From an uncultured Flammeovirgaceae bacterium (GTDB taxonomy: Bacteria > Bacteroidota > Bacteroidia > Cytophagales > Cyclobacteriaceae): DNA of 42,554 bases. The notes beneath the pieces were generated by a model. The model was not told the DNA's origin and ran no database searches. It saw only the letters and a list, made by a program, of their open reading frames with translations. Shown here piece by piece: positions 17,618-26,343 of this stretch. The position numbers were made by a program, and so were the translations under genes. Position 1 is the stretch's first letter. Each line of letters opens with the position of its first letter. Location of the stretch: contig CAKZYJ010000527.1 of assembly GCA_937884755.1 (NCBI GenBank), positions 1 to 42,554 of the forward strand, in the 5' to 3' direction.

Positions 17618-17973
17618 GAACGTCTTACCCGCGCTACCGCTCGTTCTCTCATACACCAATCTTCTTAATGCTTCATGAGTAGGTTGATGGGCTTTGCCTA
17701 CTCTTCACTTAAACAATCAAATTCACTTTCATTGATCAGATTAACCAAACGTCATCCAAAAAATGGCCGTTTTAGGGCTGTTTTGAGCTTTTGAAACATA
17801 TTAAAAAGCCCTTGGAACTTAATTGAAAGTGAAAAAATGTCGTTTTAAAAGCTTTTGCAACATGCTATAACAGTATTTTTTCTAAGGCACCATTTCTTTG
17901 GTGTATATCAGAAATGAGGAAGTAGCCATCCGCTAACCAGCCTCATACTTTACACTCTTAATTATCAGCTATT
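17618..17973. other. Intergenic region with terminator-like hairpin and repeated motif
   Basis: No gene is seen. A 7-bp hairpin GAGTAGG/CCTACTC (17677-17683 and 17697-17703) follows the regulator gene and may help end its transcript. TTCACTTTCA (17722-17731) and TGAAAGTGAA (17824-17833) form a 10-bp inverted repeat about 90 bases apart. AGCTTTTGAAACAT (17786-17799) recurs as AGCTTTTGCAACAT (17850-17863). These lie upstream of the cysteine-desulfurase-like gene and could be regulatory. Confidence 0.5.
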
Positions 17974-19530
17974 ATGATTTCATCGGTAATCTCTTCTATT
18001 TATTCCGATCAAGATACGCTAGATGCTCCTGACCACATTTTATCCGGTAGCCTAGAGGAGTATTTCACTCCCTTTCGAGAAAATGTTGTTGGTATTCAAC
18101 AGTGCTTTGACACACCTTACGGAAAAAATATCCCTCTGATATACACTGACTGGACAGCCAGTGGCAGAGGCTATCTACCTATTGAACAACGTTTACTGCA
18201 TGATATACTGCCGTGGATGGCCAATACGCACACTGAAAATTCTACCACGGGCACCGCTATGACGTATGCTTACCAAGAAGCCCGAACTATCATCAAACAA
18301 CACGTAAACGCCAGTACCGACGATATACTAATCCTAAGTGGTTCAGGTACCACGAGCAGCATCAATAAACTGCAACGGCTTTTGGGTTTAAAAAATGCTG
18401 CCAAGCAGCGAACTAGATCAAACTACTCACCGGCTGATCACCCAGTAGTGTTTGTGACCCACATGGAACACCACTCCAACCATACCAGCTGGCTGGAAAC
18501 CCTAGCCGATGTCGTAGTGATTCGTCCCACTCCCGAAGGATTAGTTGATCTCACACATCTGAAAGAACTGTTGCACACCTATCGCTCCCGCTCAATGAAA
18601 ATAGCGGCGGTCACCGCCTGCTCCAACGTCACTGGAGTGCATACTCCCTACCGAGCTATCGCCCGGATTATGCACCAGGCTCAAGGTTACTGCTTCGTCG
18701 ATTTTGCCGCTGCCGCCCCCTATGTAAATATTGATATGCACCCCACATCGGAGGATGAACGCTTAGATGCTATTTATTTCTCACCTCACAAGTTTTTGGG
18801 TGGCCCCGGGTCGCCCGGAGTTTTAGTCTTCAATAAAGCACTCTATCATAACACCGTACCCGACCACCCCGGCGGAGGAACAGTAGATTGGACTGACCCT
18901 TGGGGAGGTAGGTGGTACATCAAGGACATTGAAGAACGCGAAGATGGTGGAACTCCCGCGATACTACAGACCATTCGGGCCGCGATGAGTATACAGTTAA
19001 AAAATGATATGAACGTTGAAAAAATTGAGCAACGCGAACAAGAGCAGCTTGCCCTACTTTGGCCTCGCCTGAAACAGATAGACAATCTGCATGTACTGGC
19101 GCCTACCCAGCTGGACCGACTCGGGATTATAGCTTTCTACGTTGAAGGCCTATCCTATAGTGCAGGAGTTCGGATGCTAAACGACCGCTTTGGTATTCAG
19201 GCCCGAGGTGGTTGTTCCTGCGCCGGGACCTATGGCCACTACCTGTTGGGAATTAGCCGAAAAGAGTCAAACTGTATTCGTCAGGCTGTTGACCACGGGG
19301 TGTATATTAACAAACCAGGCTGGATTCGTCTGTCGCTTCATCCTACGTTGACCGACCGAGAAATTCATTTCGTAGCAGATTCTCTGGAAGCCCTGGCCGA
19401 GAATCATGATTATTGGATTCAGGATTATAAGATTAACCCGCGCACCGGGGTGGTGCGGCATCGAAATATGGATGCAGATACCACTATCAAGCGACGTATC
19501 AGCGCTTGCTTCACTCAGGCATTTCACTAA
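17974..19530 (+). CDS. Class V aminotransferase, cysteine-desulfurase/selenocysteine-lyase-like (COG0520 type)
   Basis: A 518-residue PLP enzyme, longer than SufS (about 410). Seen motifs: SGSGTTSSINKL (cofactor phosphate loop), THMEHHSNHTSW with the ring-stacking histidine, DFAAAAPYV with the cofactor aspartate, and SPHKFLGGPGSPG with the Schiff-base Lys273. A cysteine-containing loop RGGCSCAG (C414, C416) occupies the place of the SufS active-site cysteine. The N-terminal 45 residues and the last 60 are extra. It probably acts on a sulfur or amino compound in the cytoplasm. No suf genes are adjacent, so it is unlikely to be the main iron-sulfur desulfurase. Transcribed alone, downstream of the hybrid regulator. 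Confidence 0.82.
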   Translation: MISSVISSIYSDQDTLDAPDHILSGSLEEYFTPFRENVVGIQQCFDTPYGKNIPLIYTDWTASGRGYLPIEQRLLHDILPWMANTHTENSTTGTAMTYAYQEARTIIKQHVNASTDDILILSGSGTTSSINKLQRLLGLKNAAKQRTRSNYSPADHPVVFVTHMEHHSNHTSWLETLADVVVIRPTPEGLVDLTHLKELLHTYRSRSMKIAAVTACSNVTGVHTPYRAIARIMHQAQGYCFVDFAAAAPYVNIDMHPTSEDERLDAIYFSPHKFLGGPGSPGVLVFNKALYHNTVPDHPGGGTVDWTDPWGGRWYIKDIEEREDGGTPAILQTIRAAMSIQLKNDMNVEKIEQREQEQLALLWPRLKQIDNLHVLAPTQLDRLGIIAFYVEGLSYSAGVRMLNDRFGIQARGGCSCAGTYGHYLLGISRKESNCIRQAVDHGVYINKPGWIRLSLHPTLTDREIHFVADSLEALAENHDYWIQDYKINPRTGVVRHRNMDADTTIKRRISACFTQAFH

Positions 19531-19698
19531 TTACTCACCCCAGTTACCGAAGCTGCGGCTAGGCTAAGCAAGCAAGCAAGCAAAAAAATTATTTAAATAC
19601 TTGAAAATCAAAATATTACAATCCATCAAACAATTATTAATCAGTAGCAAATACGTAAAAAATCAATCATTAATTATTCACTTTTAACTTTTAAAACC

Positions 19699-20865
19699 AT
19701 GAACAAAGTGTCATTTCTCTTTATCGTTTTTGTAGCGCTGGCTATGAGCAGTTGTACCAAAGAAGATCTTTTCGATCTGTTTCACTCAGATCAACCCGAT
19801 GATAAAGGGCCGAGAGTAGTAGGTGCTATTTACGCCATGACGAACGACCCTGGTCAAAACGAACTGATTACCTATCAACGTCTGGAAGATGGTAGCATCG
19901 TAGGAACCGGACCAGTTTCTACCGGAGGTCAGGGCACCAATATCAACCCTCCCGGTGCACCCACGTTTAACGACCCCCTGGGAACCCAAGACCCACTCAT
20001 TATGGGTTACGACAATCAGTACGTATTTGCCGTAAATGCCGGAAGCAACGATGTGGCTTCACTAAAAGAAACCAGTGATTACGGATTAGAGCTAGTAGAT
20101 ACCTACCCCTCGGGCGGAGTAGCTCCGGTGAGCTTAGCTAGTTACAAGAAGTGGTTATACGTAGTAAATGCTTTGGAGGGCGGTAGTATTCAGGGCTACT
20201 ATGTGCGACCCAATGGAAGGTTAGCTCCGATTGACGACTCCAATGTTCATCTGGACGATGCCGTGGCGGGAAACATTGAGTTCAGCCCCGATGGCAAGTA
20301 CCTGATTGTTTCGGAGAAGAATACCAATAATTTAACGATCTTCCCCATTGACGCTAACGGAAGGCCTGGTAAACCGTACAAGCAAGAGTCCAATGGAACA
20401 ACTCCATTTGGTGCTTCTTTTACAACTGACGGTTTTTTCTTAGTAACCGAAGCATTCGGTGGTGCCCCCGGCGAAGGTGCGCTAACTTCTTACCAATTAG
20501 TTAACGGTAAACTAGAGGTTATTTCAGGAAGTATTGGTTCCCACCAAACCGCTTCTTGCTGGGTAGAAATCAGCGAAGATGACGCCTACGCCTATACCGC
20601 TAACACTCCCGACGGAACTATCAGTAGCTACCGTGTAGGAAGCAATGGCACGTTGGAGCTACTAGAAAGCATTGACGGCGAAACCGAACCGGGGTCATTC
20701 GTTCTGGATGCCGAGATTGCCGACAATTATCTTTATCAAATAGCCAATACTACCGAGGAGATTGCGATCTTCAAAATTGGCAAAGATGGTCGCTTAACCT
20801 TCTTAGAGTCAGTGACAAACCCTGCTTATGATGCAGGGGAGTTTACGGGTATTACTGGCTTTTAA
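19699..20865 (+). CDS. Lactonase-family seven-blade propeller lipoprotein (6-phosphogluconolactonase/YVTN-like)
   Basis: A 388-residue lipoprotein with a leader ending in a good lipobox (FVALAMSSC, Cys19). The mature part is a series of propeller blades of the lactonase (PF10282) type: SFYRLEDGS-like openings, then FSPDGKYLIVSEKNTNNLTIF, ISEDDAYAYTANTPDGTISSY and TYTANT-like ends. Related Pgl enzymes hydrolyse 6-phosphogluconolactone, but the lipid anchor here argues for a periplasmic propeller of other function. Upstream 160 bases are AT-rich with an AAGC tandem repeat (about 19565-19583). A terminator follows at 20903. Confidence 0.82.
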   Translation: MNKVSFLFIVFVALAMSSCTKEDLFDLFHSDQPDDKGPRVVGAIYAMTNDPGQNELITYQRLEDGSIVGTGPVSTGGQGTNINPPGAPTFNDPLGTQDPLIMGYDNQYVFAVNAGSNDVASLKETSDYGLELVDTYPSGGVAPVSLASYKKWLYVVNALEGGSIQGYYVRPNGRLAPIDDSNVHLDDAVAGNIEFSPDGKYLIVSEKNTNNLTIFPIDANGRPGKPYKQESNGTTPFGASFTTDGFFLVTEAFGGAPGEGALTSYQLVNGKLEVISGSIGSHQTASCWVEISEDDAYAYTANTPDGTISSYRVGSNGTLELLESIDGETEPGSFVLDAEIADNYLYQIANTTEEIAIFKIGKDGRLTFLESVTNPAYDAGEFTGITGF

Positions 20866-20902
20866 ATGTTCCCAGAGTAGCAGTAAACAGTGCCTGAAGT
20901 AG

Positions 20903-20946
20903 ACAAAATAGGTCGAGGCAATTGACTCCGGCCTATTTTTGTTTTT
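20903..20946 (+). terminator. Rho-independent terminator of the lactonase-like gene
   Basis: A 10-bp stem, ACAAAATAGG (20903-20912) and CCTATTTTTG (20932-20941, one mismatch or wobble at the base), is followed by TTTTT at 20942-20946. It lies 38 bases after the stop codon. Confidence 0.75.
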
Positions 20947-21073
20947 CCATAACCGAATCTTACCGGGTATTTATCAACGAGAGAAACTCCACCGCACAGA
21001 AAAAGGAATTGTAGAAAAAGCCTTTTTTCCCTTAATTGCCACCTCAATTATACATTACTACAATCTGATCTGT

Positions 21074-21808
21074 ATGCTCCGTATATTTTTTCTCCTGCTA
21101 CTAAGCTCAACGCTAATTTTCGGTTGTACGTCTTCTTCGAATGATGAGTCTACTACCGAAGAGGAGACTGTCCCCACAGAAACTATGGCTTCTACTGAAG
21201 AAAGTGAATGGATGATGCTGTTTGACGGCTCCAGTATGGAGGCCTGGCGTAACTACCAAAGCGATAGTGCAGCCTGGCAAGTGGAAGATGGGGCTCTGAA
21301 AACCACCGGCGGATCGGGCGACCTAATTACCAGAGAAACCTTTGGGAATTTTGAACTGGAGTTTGACTGGCGCATCAGCGAAGGGGGCAACAGCGGAGTA
21401 ATCTATCTGGTGCAGGAGAGCGACGAATATAACAGTACCTACGAAACTGGTCCCGAATATCAGCTTCTTGACGACGAGAGCTACGGAACTATTCACAACG
21501 CTCAGTTAGAAAAAAGTCAGCTGTCGGGCGCTAATTACGCGCTGGATGAACCCCAAAACGCCCAAGTAAAGCCAATAGGAGAATACAATCAGGGAAAAAT
21601 TATCGTGAACGAGGGGCACGTAGAGCACTGGCTTAACGGGCAGAAGGTAGTGGAGTATGATTTATGGACCGATGAATGGAATGCCCGAGTGGCCGAAACT
21701 AAATTTAAGGATATGCCCGGCTACGGTCAGTTTAAGGAAGGCCATATTGCCCTGCAGGATCACAGTGACCCGGTATGGTTTAAAAATATTCGAATTCGCC
21801 CGCTGTAG
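21074..21808 (+). CDS. DUF1080 (3-keto-disaccharide hydrolase-like) lipoprotein
   Basis: The ATG at 21074 gives MLRIFFLLLLSSTLIFGC, a lipobox with Cys18. An upstream in-frame extension to 20939 overlaps the terminator and is rejected. A low-complexity acidic linker (about 20-45, rich in E, S and T) is followed by a beta-sandwich: WMMLFDGSSMEAWRNY, WQVEDGALKTTGGSGDLIT, FELEFDWRISEGGNSGVIYL and a final IALQDHSDPVWFKNIRIRP. These are the DUF1080 signatures. Family members bind or hydrolyse oxidised glycosides such as 3-keto-sugars at the cell surface. The total of 244 residues is normal. The next gene starts 11 bases later. Confidence 0.9.
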   Translation: MLRIFFLLLLSSTLIFGCTSSSNDESTTEEETVPTETMASTEESEWMMLFDGSSMEAWRNYQSDSAAWQVEDGALKTTGGSGDLITRETFGNFELEFDWRISEGGNSGVIYLVQESDEYNSTYETGPEYQLLDDESYGTIHNAQLEKSQLSGANYALDEPQNAQVKPIGEYNQGKIIVNEGHVEHWLNGQKVVEYDLWTDEWNARVAETKFKDMPGYGQFKEGHIALQDHSDPVWFKNIRIRPL

Positions 21809-21819
21809 TTACCCGCCTT

Positions 21820-22269
21820 ATGCTTTATCGTCTCTACCTGTTTGTAATAACTACCCTTCTGGGATTTGCCTGCTCGTCTTCGTCCGAAAACGCCAGCGAA
21901 GATCAGGCGGCTATTTACTCCATTATGGATCAGCAGGTGGAGTGCTGGAATAAAGGTGATCTGGATTGCTTCATGCAGGGCTACTGGCAGTCGGACTCAC
22001 TAATGTTTATTGGAAGCAGTGGAGTAATTTACGGCTATGATAATACCTTGCAACGCTATCAGCGAACGTACCCTGACCTAGCTGCCATGGGCCAACTCAC
22101 GTTTGATGTTGTGACCTTAGATCGGCTATCGGCTGACGCCTATCATATGGTCGGCCAGTGGACATTAGACCGACAAGACGATGAAATTGGCGGCCACTTT
22201 ACGCTACTATTTCGTAAAATTGACGACCGCTGGGTTATAGTAAAAGACCATTCCAGTAGCTCTGGTTAA
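21820..22269 (+). CDS. NTF2-like (SnoaL/DUF4440) lipoprotein
   Basis: A 149-residue lipoprotein with Cys18 after LLGFA. The mature domain is a cone-shaped NTF2-like fold: IYSIMDQQVECWNKGDLDCFMQGYW, DSLMFIGSSGVIYGYDNTLQRYQ, YHMVGQWTLDRQDDEIGGHFTL and FRKIDDRWVIVKDHSSS. Such proteins are common as small secreted or lipid-anchored domains in Bacteroidetes. Ligand and role are unknown. It lies 11 bases after the DUF1080 gene and just before another lipoprotein, so the three may form one transcript. Confidence 0.85.
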   Translation: MLYRLYLFVITTLLGFACSSSSENASEDQAAIYSIMDQQVECWNKGDLDCFMQGYWQSDSLMFIGSSGVIYGYDNTLQRYQRTYPDLAAMGQLTFDVVTLDRLSADAYHMVGQWTLDRQDDEIGGHFTLLFRKIDDRWVIVKDHSSSSG

Positions 22270-22300
22270 CCTAACTTTGAATCTCCAAATCTAGATTAGT

Positions 22301-23116
22301 TTGATATCTCTACGCTCCAGTATCCCCTATATCTCTGCATCTCTGATTTTTTTCTTAGTCAGTTGTGCCTCCAAAGAATCTCCAAACAATAACTCAGCTC
22401 CCGCAGAAAATGAATCACCATCATCCAGTGCCTATCCTACTATTCTGCAAAATGCTTTGGAAGCTCACGGTGGATTGGATCGTTGGGACTCCTTTGAACG
22501 GTTAGAATACGATCTGTACCGGGGAGAAGATATGGTAGATCACCAGTTAATTGCCCTCAAAACCCGGAAGGTACTGCTTTCCAACGAGCAGTACACCATC
22601 GGATTCGACGGTCAGGAAGTATGGGTAAGTCCCGATACTTCAGCGTATGCGGGAAGATCAGCCCGTTTTTATCATAATCTGCAGTTCTACTTTTTTGCGC
22701 TGCCGTTTGTGCTGGCCGATCCAGGTATTCAGTACGAAGAACTAGAACCCCGAGAGTTTCAGGGCAAGACCTACGATGTGCTGCGGATCACCTATCAACC
22801 GGAGGTAGGAGATGCGGCCGACGATGAGTATATCGCCTATTTCAATCAGGAGACGCACCAACTACATCTTTTACTCTATACCGTCACGTATTTCTCCCAA
22901 ACGCCCAGCGACCGCTACACTGCGCGGGTGTACGAAGCGTGGCAGTCCGTGAACGGATTAAAGGTACCTCTGCGAGCAGTTGCCTACCGCTGGGCCGATG
23001 GCTCGCTGGGGGACCAACGAAGCGTAACCGAATACCGGAACGTTACCTTAGACGAAATTCCTCCCGATCAAAGCATGTTCCTAATGCCCAACGAAGCCTC
23101 CATTGCAGATCGCTAA
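22301..23116 (+). CDS. LolA-like fold lipoprotein, DUF6503-like
   Basis: A 271-residue lipoprotein. The start is a TTG at 22301: the first in-frame ATG is 77 residues later, well inside the mature domain. The TTG gives a good leader (YISASLIFFLVSC, Cys22). A serine/proline-rich linker follows, then a beta-rich domain with EAHGGLDRWDSFERLEYDL, LIALKTRKVLLSNEQYTIGFDGQEVW and late YEAWQSVNGLKVPLRAVAY. This is the pattern of DUF6503-type outer-membrane-associated proteins with a LolA-like half barrel. Likely a lipid or apolar ligand carrier, not proven. The stop codon overlaps the stop of the convergent lipase by four bases. Confidence 0.75.
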   Translation: MISLRSSIPYISASLIFFLVSCASKESPNNNSAPAENESPSSSAYPTILQNALEAHGGLDRWDSFERLEYDLYRGEDMVDHQLIALKTRKVLLSNEQYTIGFDGQEVWVSPDTSAYAGRSARFYHNLQFYFFALPFVLADPGIQYEELEPREFQGKTYDVLRITYQPEVGDAADDEYIAYFNQETHQLHLLLYTVTYFSQTPSDRYTARVYEAWQSVNGLKVPLRAVAYRWADGSLGDQRSVTEYRNVTLDEIPPDQSMFLMPNEASIADR

Positions 23117-24333
23117 TCGAAGCTCCGTAGTGTAAGAAACCAGGGAATAGTTTGTACGTACATCGGCTGCACTGCTTCCCGGTGCGTTGGTGCTAAGTCA
23201 AACGGAAAGTAAAGCACATCTTCAGCTCCATTCTGCCGCATCACCTGAAAGGTTCTTTCAGACACTTGAGCCGGTACTACCTCATCCTTAATATCGTGAT
23301 ACAACCTCAGGGGTGACTGCGGAGCCCAATCATGAATGCTATTCTGTTCCAGAGCAGTCAGAAACTCAATTTCAGTACCATCGCGCATCGCGGCCAGAAA
23401 GTTAGGTTGGAAGAGAGCATTCAAATTGGTCGGTAATTGACTGTTGATAGTCCCGGTGCTATTACTACCATCAAACAGGTTAGGAATTTGGGAAGCGTAG
23501 GGTTCCTGAAAAAAATCGGTGAGCGGTCTATCCCAACCGTTGGTTTGCTGATAAGCGTAGACCAAAAAAGCCAAATTAGCTGGTACCGGGTAGGTAATTT
23601 CATTTAGAATAAGCTCCATCCCCTGTCGGATATTGTACCCTCCGGCTCCAGCGGCCGTGGCTACAACCTCAAAATCAAGTAGCTCATCCGTATTCTCCTC
23701 TAAATATTTTAGAGTGGCTACCGCTACGTAGCCACCCTGAGAATAGCCCGTCAGAAACAGATCAGGATTAAAAGCAACCTCTTGCTCTTCCAAGAATTCC
23801 TGGGTAGCTTTCAGCATGTCAACAGAACTCTTAGCAGAAGCTTCGTAATCGAAGTACGGATGGACGATTGAATTAGAAGCTCCAAAACCCAGATAATCAG
23901 GAATGACGCTGATAAAACCAAAAGCCGCAAACAGTTCAAAACCTGACGTCCGGTTCTGATTAAAGTTCAGATTGGAGGGAGCATTTGCATCGCTGCTAAT
24001 GGTGCCGTGTGCACCAAGCAGTACCGGAAATCGATCGGCGCCCTGCGGAACGGTTACTATACCCGAAGCTAGGATCCGCTGGCCTTGAAACTCAGTGTTG
24101 TAAGTAATTTTGTAGAGGGTAAGCCCGTACTCAATAATATCCTGATATTCGCCGAAGCCACTAAAGGCAGCAATAACCTTTAGTTGCTCCCCCGAAAAAG
24201 AGCCTACTTCTTCGTAGTCTTCCAGTACGGTATTAGCTTCCGGAGTCACATCACTGTCACTGCTACAGGAAGAAATAACGACTAAAGCAAGCAACCCAAT
24301 AGCGAAATAATAAGCCTGGTAGATTTTACGCAT
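23113..24333 (-). CDS. Secreted alpha/beta hydrolase (lipase/esterase), lipoprotein
   Basis: Start at 24333 gives MRKIYQAYYFAIGLLALVVISSC, lipobox Cys23. The eight residues upstream to 24357 overlap a terminator hairpin and are rejected. The 406-residue protein has an alpha/beta-hydrolase core: ASGIVTVPQGADRFPVLLGAHGT (oxyanion region), FISVIPDYLGFGAS, the nucleophile elbow TGYSQGGYVAV, then a lid region, and WAPQSPLRLYHDIKDEVVP for the acid. The histidine should be the THREAVQP segment near residue 390. Resembles secretory lipases of fungal/bacterial type. The substrate, short acyl esters or lipids, is not known. Confidence 0.85.
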   Translation of the reverse strand: MRKIYQAYYFAIGLLALVVISSCSSDSDVTPEANTVLEDYEEVGSFSGEQLKVIAAFSGFGEYQDIIEYGLTLYKITYNTEFQGQRILASGIVTVPQGADRFPVLLGAHGTISSDANAPSNLNFNQNRTSGFELFAAFGFISVIPDYLGFGASNSIVHPYFDYEASAKSSVDMLKATQEFLEEQEVAFNPDLFLTGYSQGGYVAVATLKYLEENTDELLDFEVVATAAGAGGYNIRQGMELILNEITYPVPANLAFLVYAYQQTNGWDRPLTDFFQEPYASQIPNLFDGSNSTGTINSQLPTNLNALFQPNFLAAMRDGTEIEFLTALEQNSIHDWAPQSPLRLYHDIKDEVVPAQVSERTFQVMRQNGAEDVLYFPFDLAPTHREAVQPMYVQTIPWFLTLRSFD

Positions 24334-24344
24334 CCGATAAATAT

Positions 24345-24376
24345 AATAAAAAAGCATCGCCCGGAAACGATGCTTT
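24345..24376 (-). terminator. Rho-independent terminator between S41 protease and lipase genes
   Basis: A 9-bp stem, AAAGCATCG at 24351-24359 and CGATGCTTT at 24368-24376, is followed on the minus strand by T-rich TTTTTTATTAT (complement of about 24340-24350). It ends the S41 protease transcript only 12 bases before the lipase start at 24333. The lipase must therefore depend on read-through or a very short leader, so attenuation is possible. Confidence 0.75.
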
Positions 24377-24395
24377 CAATGAAGAAATCAATTTT

Positions 24396-25700
24396 TTAGT
24401 AAGCTCCGATTTCCAGCCGGAAACCACTCCATTCAATTCGTTGGTCGGTATCTAACCGCTCCCGACGAGCAGTCTCACCCAGGAAAATACCAGTTTCTAT
24501 GAAGTTTAACGCTTCCCGCAACCGGGCTTCTCGCAGATCGCCGAACTTATGGTTTAGGTCGTCGGAGATATATGAGTCAGGTCTGAACCCCTCAAAATAC
24601 TCCCCTTCCCCATCGTCGTTAGCGATCTTAAAGCTAATAGGGCTGATGGCGTATCCCCCAAATCTAAACGGGAAGCTTCCTACCGGCTTACCATGGGTAT
24701 TGTCTCCAATCACTACCACATCCATAAACGGACGTAAGCCATTGATTACCAACTCGCTGGCGGAAGCAGTACTTTTGGAGGTGATCGTAATCAGACGGTC
24801 TAAGTCTAGAGAATATTCCGGGGAGTTAAACGGAACAAACTGGTTCTGTTCAGACTGTTGCTCGTTGAAAATATATTCAATGAAATTACGTCCGGCACCG
24901 CGGCTACCGACAATATTCGCTGCCATATACTCCGCTACATTTACCCGGCCACCGCCATTGTATCGTAAATCCAGAATTAACTCCTGAATACCTTCTTCCT
25001 TAAACTCCCGGAAAACCGGTTTAAGCTCATCGATAGAGGTAGCCAGAAAGCTATTGAAAACCAGGTAACCTACCTTAGTGCCCATTACATTAAAAATTTG
25101 GTGATGCAGCACCGTATTGATACCAATGGTTTCTTTAGTCAATGTTTGGGTAATTCTATTCCCCTCATCATCAATTAGCTCGAAGGTGTTGGTAGGATTA
25201 GAAATCTCCTGAGTAACGCTACCACTCGCCAAAATGGTCGGAATGGTTTTTCCGTTGATCTTATCTATCGTCCAGCTACGATCGGCCCCTATTTTTCCGA
25301 AGGGGGAATCACGGTAGGCGAACGCAACCCGCAGCTTATCTTCTTCATCGAAGGCCATCCGAAAGCCGTAACCTTCGTACTGACCACTGTTGAAAAACTG
25401 ATCGTAAGACTCTTCTTCCTGAATGTAAGACCACTTATCCAGCGGATTGCGCAGGGCATTAAGCAATGCTTCAGCACTTTGGTAGTTTTCTACATCCACC
25501 TCCGGTAACTCATCATTCCAGAGGTACCACTCTTTCAAGATCTGATAAGTAGTATCCCTTAGCAACGTAGCCAGATTGGGTTGAACCTCGTCAGCTACCG
25601 GCTCGGGCTGAGGTACCACCAGCTCTTCATCTTCCTGACACCCCAAAAATGCTAATAGCGCCGTAAGGGTGAATATCCATCTATAGGTTAATTTTAACAT
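24396..25700 (-). CDS. S41-family C-terminal processing-type peptidase, lipoprotein
   Basis: A 434-residue lipoprotein (FTLTALLAFLGC, Cys21) with a proline-rich linker. An N-terminal helical part with KEWYLWNDELPEV and DKWSYI is typical of bacteroidetal S41 proteins. A degenerate PDZ follows (GYGFRMAFDEEDKLRVAFAY, WTIDKINGKTI), then the catalytic domain: ELILDLRYNGGGRVNVAEY, the nucleophile region STASASE (about residues 310-316) and the general base lysine in HGKPVGS (K338). It should cut exported proteins near unstructured C-termini, in the periplasm or on the surface. Ends with its own terminator at 24345-24376. Confidence 0.92.
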   Translation of the reverse strand: MLKLTYRWIFTLTALLAFLGCQEDEELVVPQPEPVADEVQPNLATLLRDTTYQILKEWYLWNDELPEVDVENYQSAEALLNALRNPLDKWSYIQEEESYDQFFNSGQYEGYGFRMAFDEEDKLRVAFAYRDSPFGKIGADRSWTIDKINGKTIPTILASGSVTQEISNPTNTFELIDDEGNRITQTLTKETIGINTVLHHQIFNVMGTKVGYLVFNSFLATSIDELKPVFREFKEEGIQELILDLRYNGGGRVNVAEYMAANIVGSRGAGRNFIEYIFNEQQSEQNQFVPFNSPEYSLDLDRLITITSKSTASASELVINGLRPFMDVVVIGDNTHGKPVGSFPFRFGGYAISPISFKIANDDGEGEYFEGFRPDSYISDDLNHKFGDLREARLREALNFIETGIFLGETARRERLDTDQRIEWSGFRLEIGAY

Positions 25701-25886
25701 AATAGTCTGTAGAGTTTTTTCTTGTTAGAATAACCGTAACGCTGCAATAATATTGCCACCGATCTATCACAATCTCTTAACATCCTACTCCCGGTTTTGA
25801 TTCGCCACTAGCCTAAAGAAACTCTTTAAAATACACTTTTGTCAGCAAAATTACCCAAATTTACCTCAATAGATAAACGATTTATC

Positions 25887-26339
25887 ATGCATAAAATAAT
25901 ACTTTTTACTGCTTTTATCATGTTTTCTACACAAATAGCTATTGCCCAATCGGCGGTAGATTCTGTTAAAAGTACTATTATGCAGCTTTTTGACGGTATG
26001 CGAGCTGGGGATAGCACTATGGTGAGCGAAGTTTTTGCTTCCGAAGCCCGTCTGCTGACCGTAGCCGAGCAGGACGAGAAAACTAGTCTGCGCGAAGCCC
26101 CTATTTCCACCTTTTTGCAAGCTGTCAGCAGTCCCCGTGAGGATGTCTGGAATGAGCGGATTCTGGACTACCGGATTAACGTTGATGGTAAGCTGGCTAC
26201 CGCCTGGACACCCTACCGCTTTTACCGGGATACTACCTTCAGCCACTGCGGTGTAAATGCTTTTCAGCTTTATCTCAGTAACGATGGCTGGAAGATCATC
26301 CAGATTACCGATACCCGCCAGGTTGAAGGATGCGATTAG
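25887..26339 (+). CDS. Secreted NTF2-like protein
   Basis: The ATG at 25887 gives a signal peptide (MHKIILFTAFIMFSTQIAIA-Q). A 16-residue upstream extension is rejected. The 150-residue protein has the NTF2/SnoaL pattern: VDSVKSTIMQLFDGMRAGDSTMVSEVF, SEARLLTVAEQ, then WNERILDYRINVDGKLATAWTPYRFY and a C-terminal FQLYLSNDGWKIIQITDTRQ. Role unknown. It differs from the lipoprotein NTF2 at 21820 in having no lipobox. The stop lies four bases before the stop of the convergent VPS10-type gene. Confidence 0.82.
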   Translation: MHKIILFTAFIMFSTQIAIAQSAVDSVKSTIMQLFDGMRAGDSTMVSEVFASEARLLTVAEQDEKTSLREAPISTFLQAVSSPREDVWNERILDYRINVDGKLATAWTPYRFYRDTTFSHCGVNAFQLYLSNDGWKIIQITDTRQVEGCD

Positions 26340-26343
26340 TAAG

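Noticed and set aside
14780-19530. Regulator plus enzyme as a dedicated two-gene system
   Set aside because: The 356-base gap and a hairpin separate them and no further partner genes are present. Only the shared repeat motif hints at control, so this is left as a finding, not a system.
19565-19585. AAGC tandem repeat as phase-variation tract
   Set aside because: Only a few copies, in a spacer far from the start of the next gene, with no frame or promoter spacing it could switch.
20939-21073. N-terminal extension of the DUF1080 lipoprotein
   Set aside because: It overlaps the terminator of the previous gene and lacks leader features. The ATG at 21074 gives a perfect lipobox.
24499-24987. Plus-strand 162-codon frame within the S41 protease
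   Set aside because: Antisense to conserved catalytic segments; no leader or family features.
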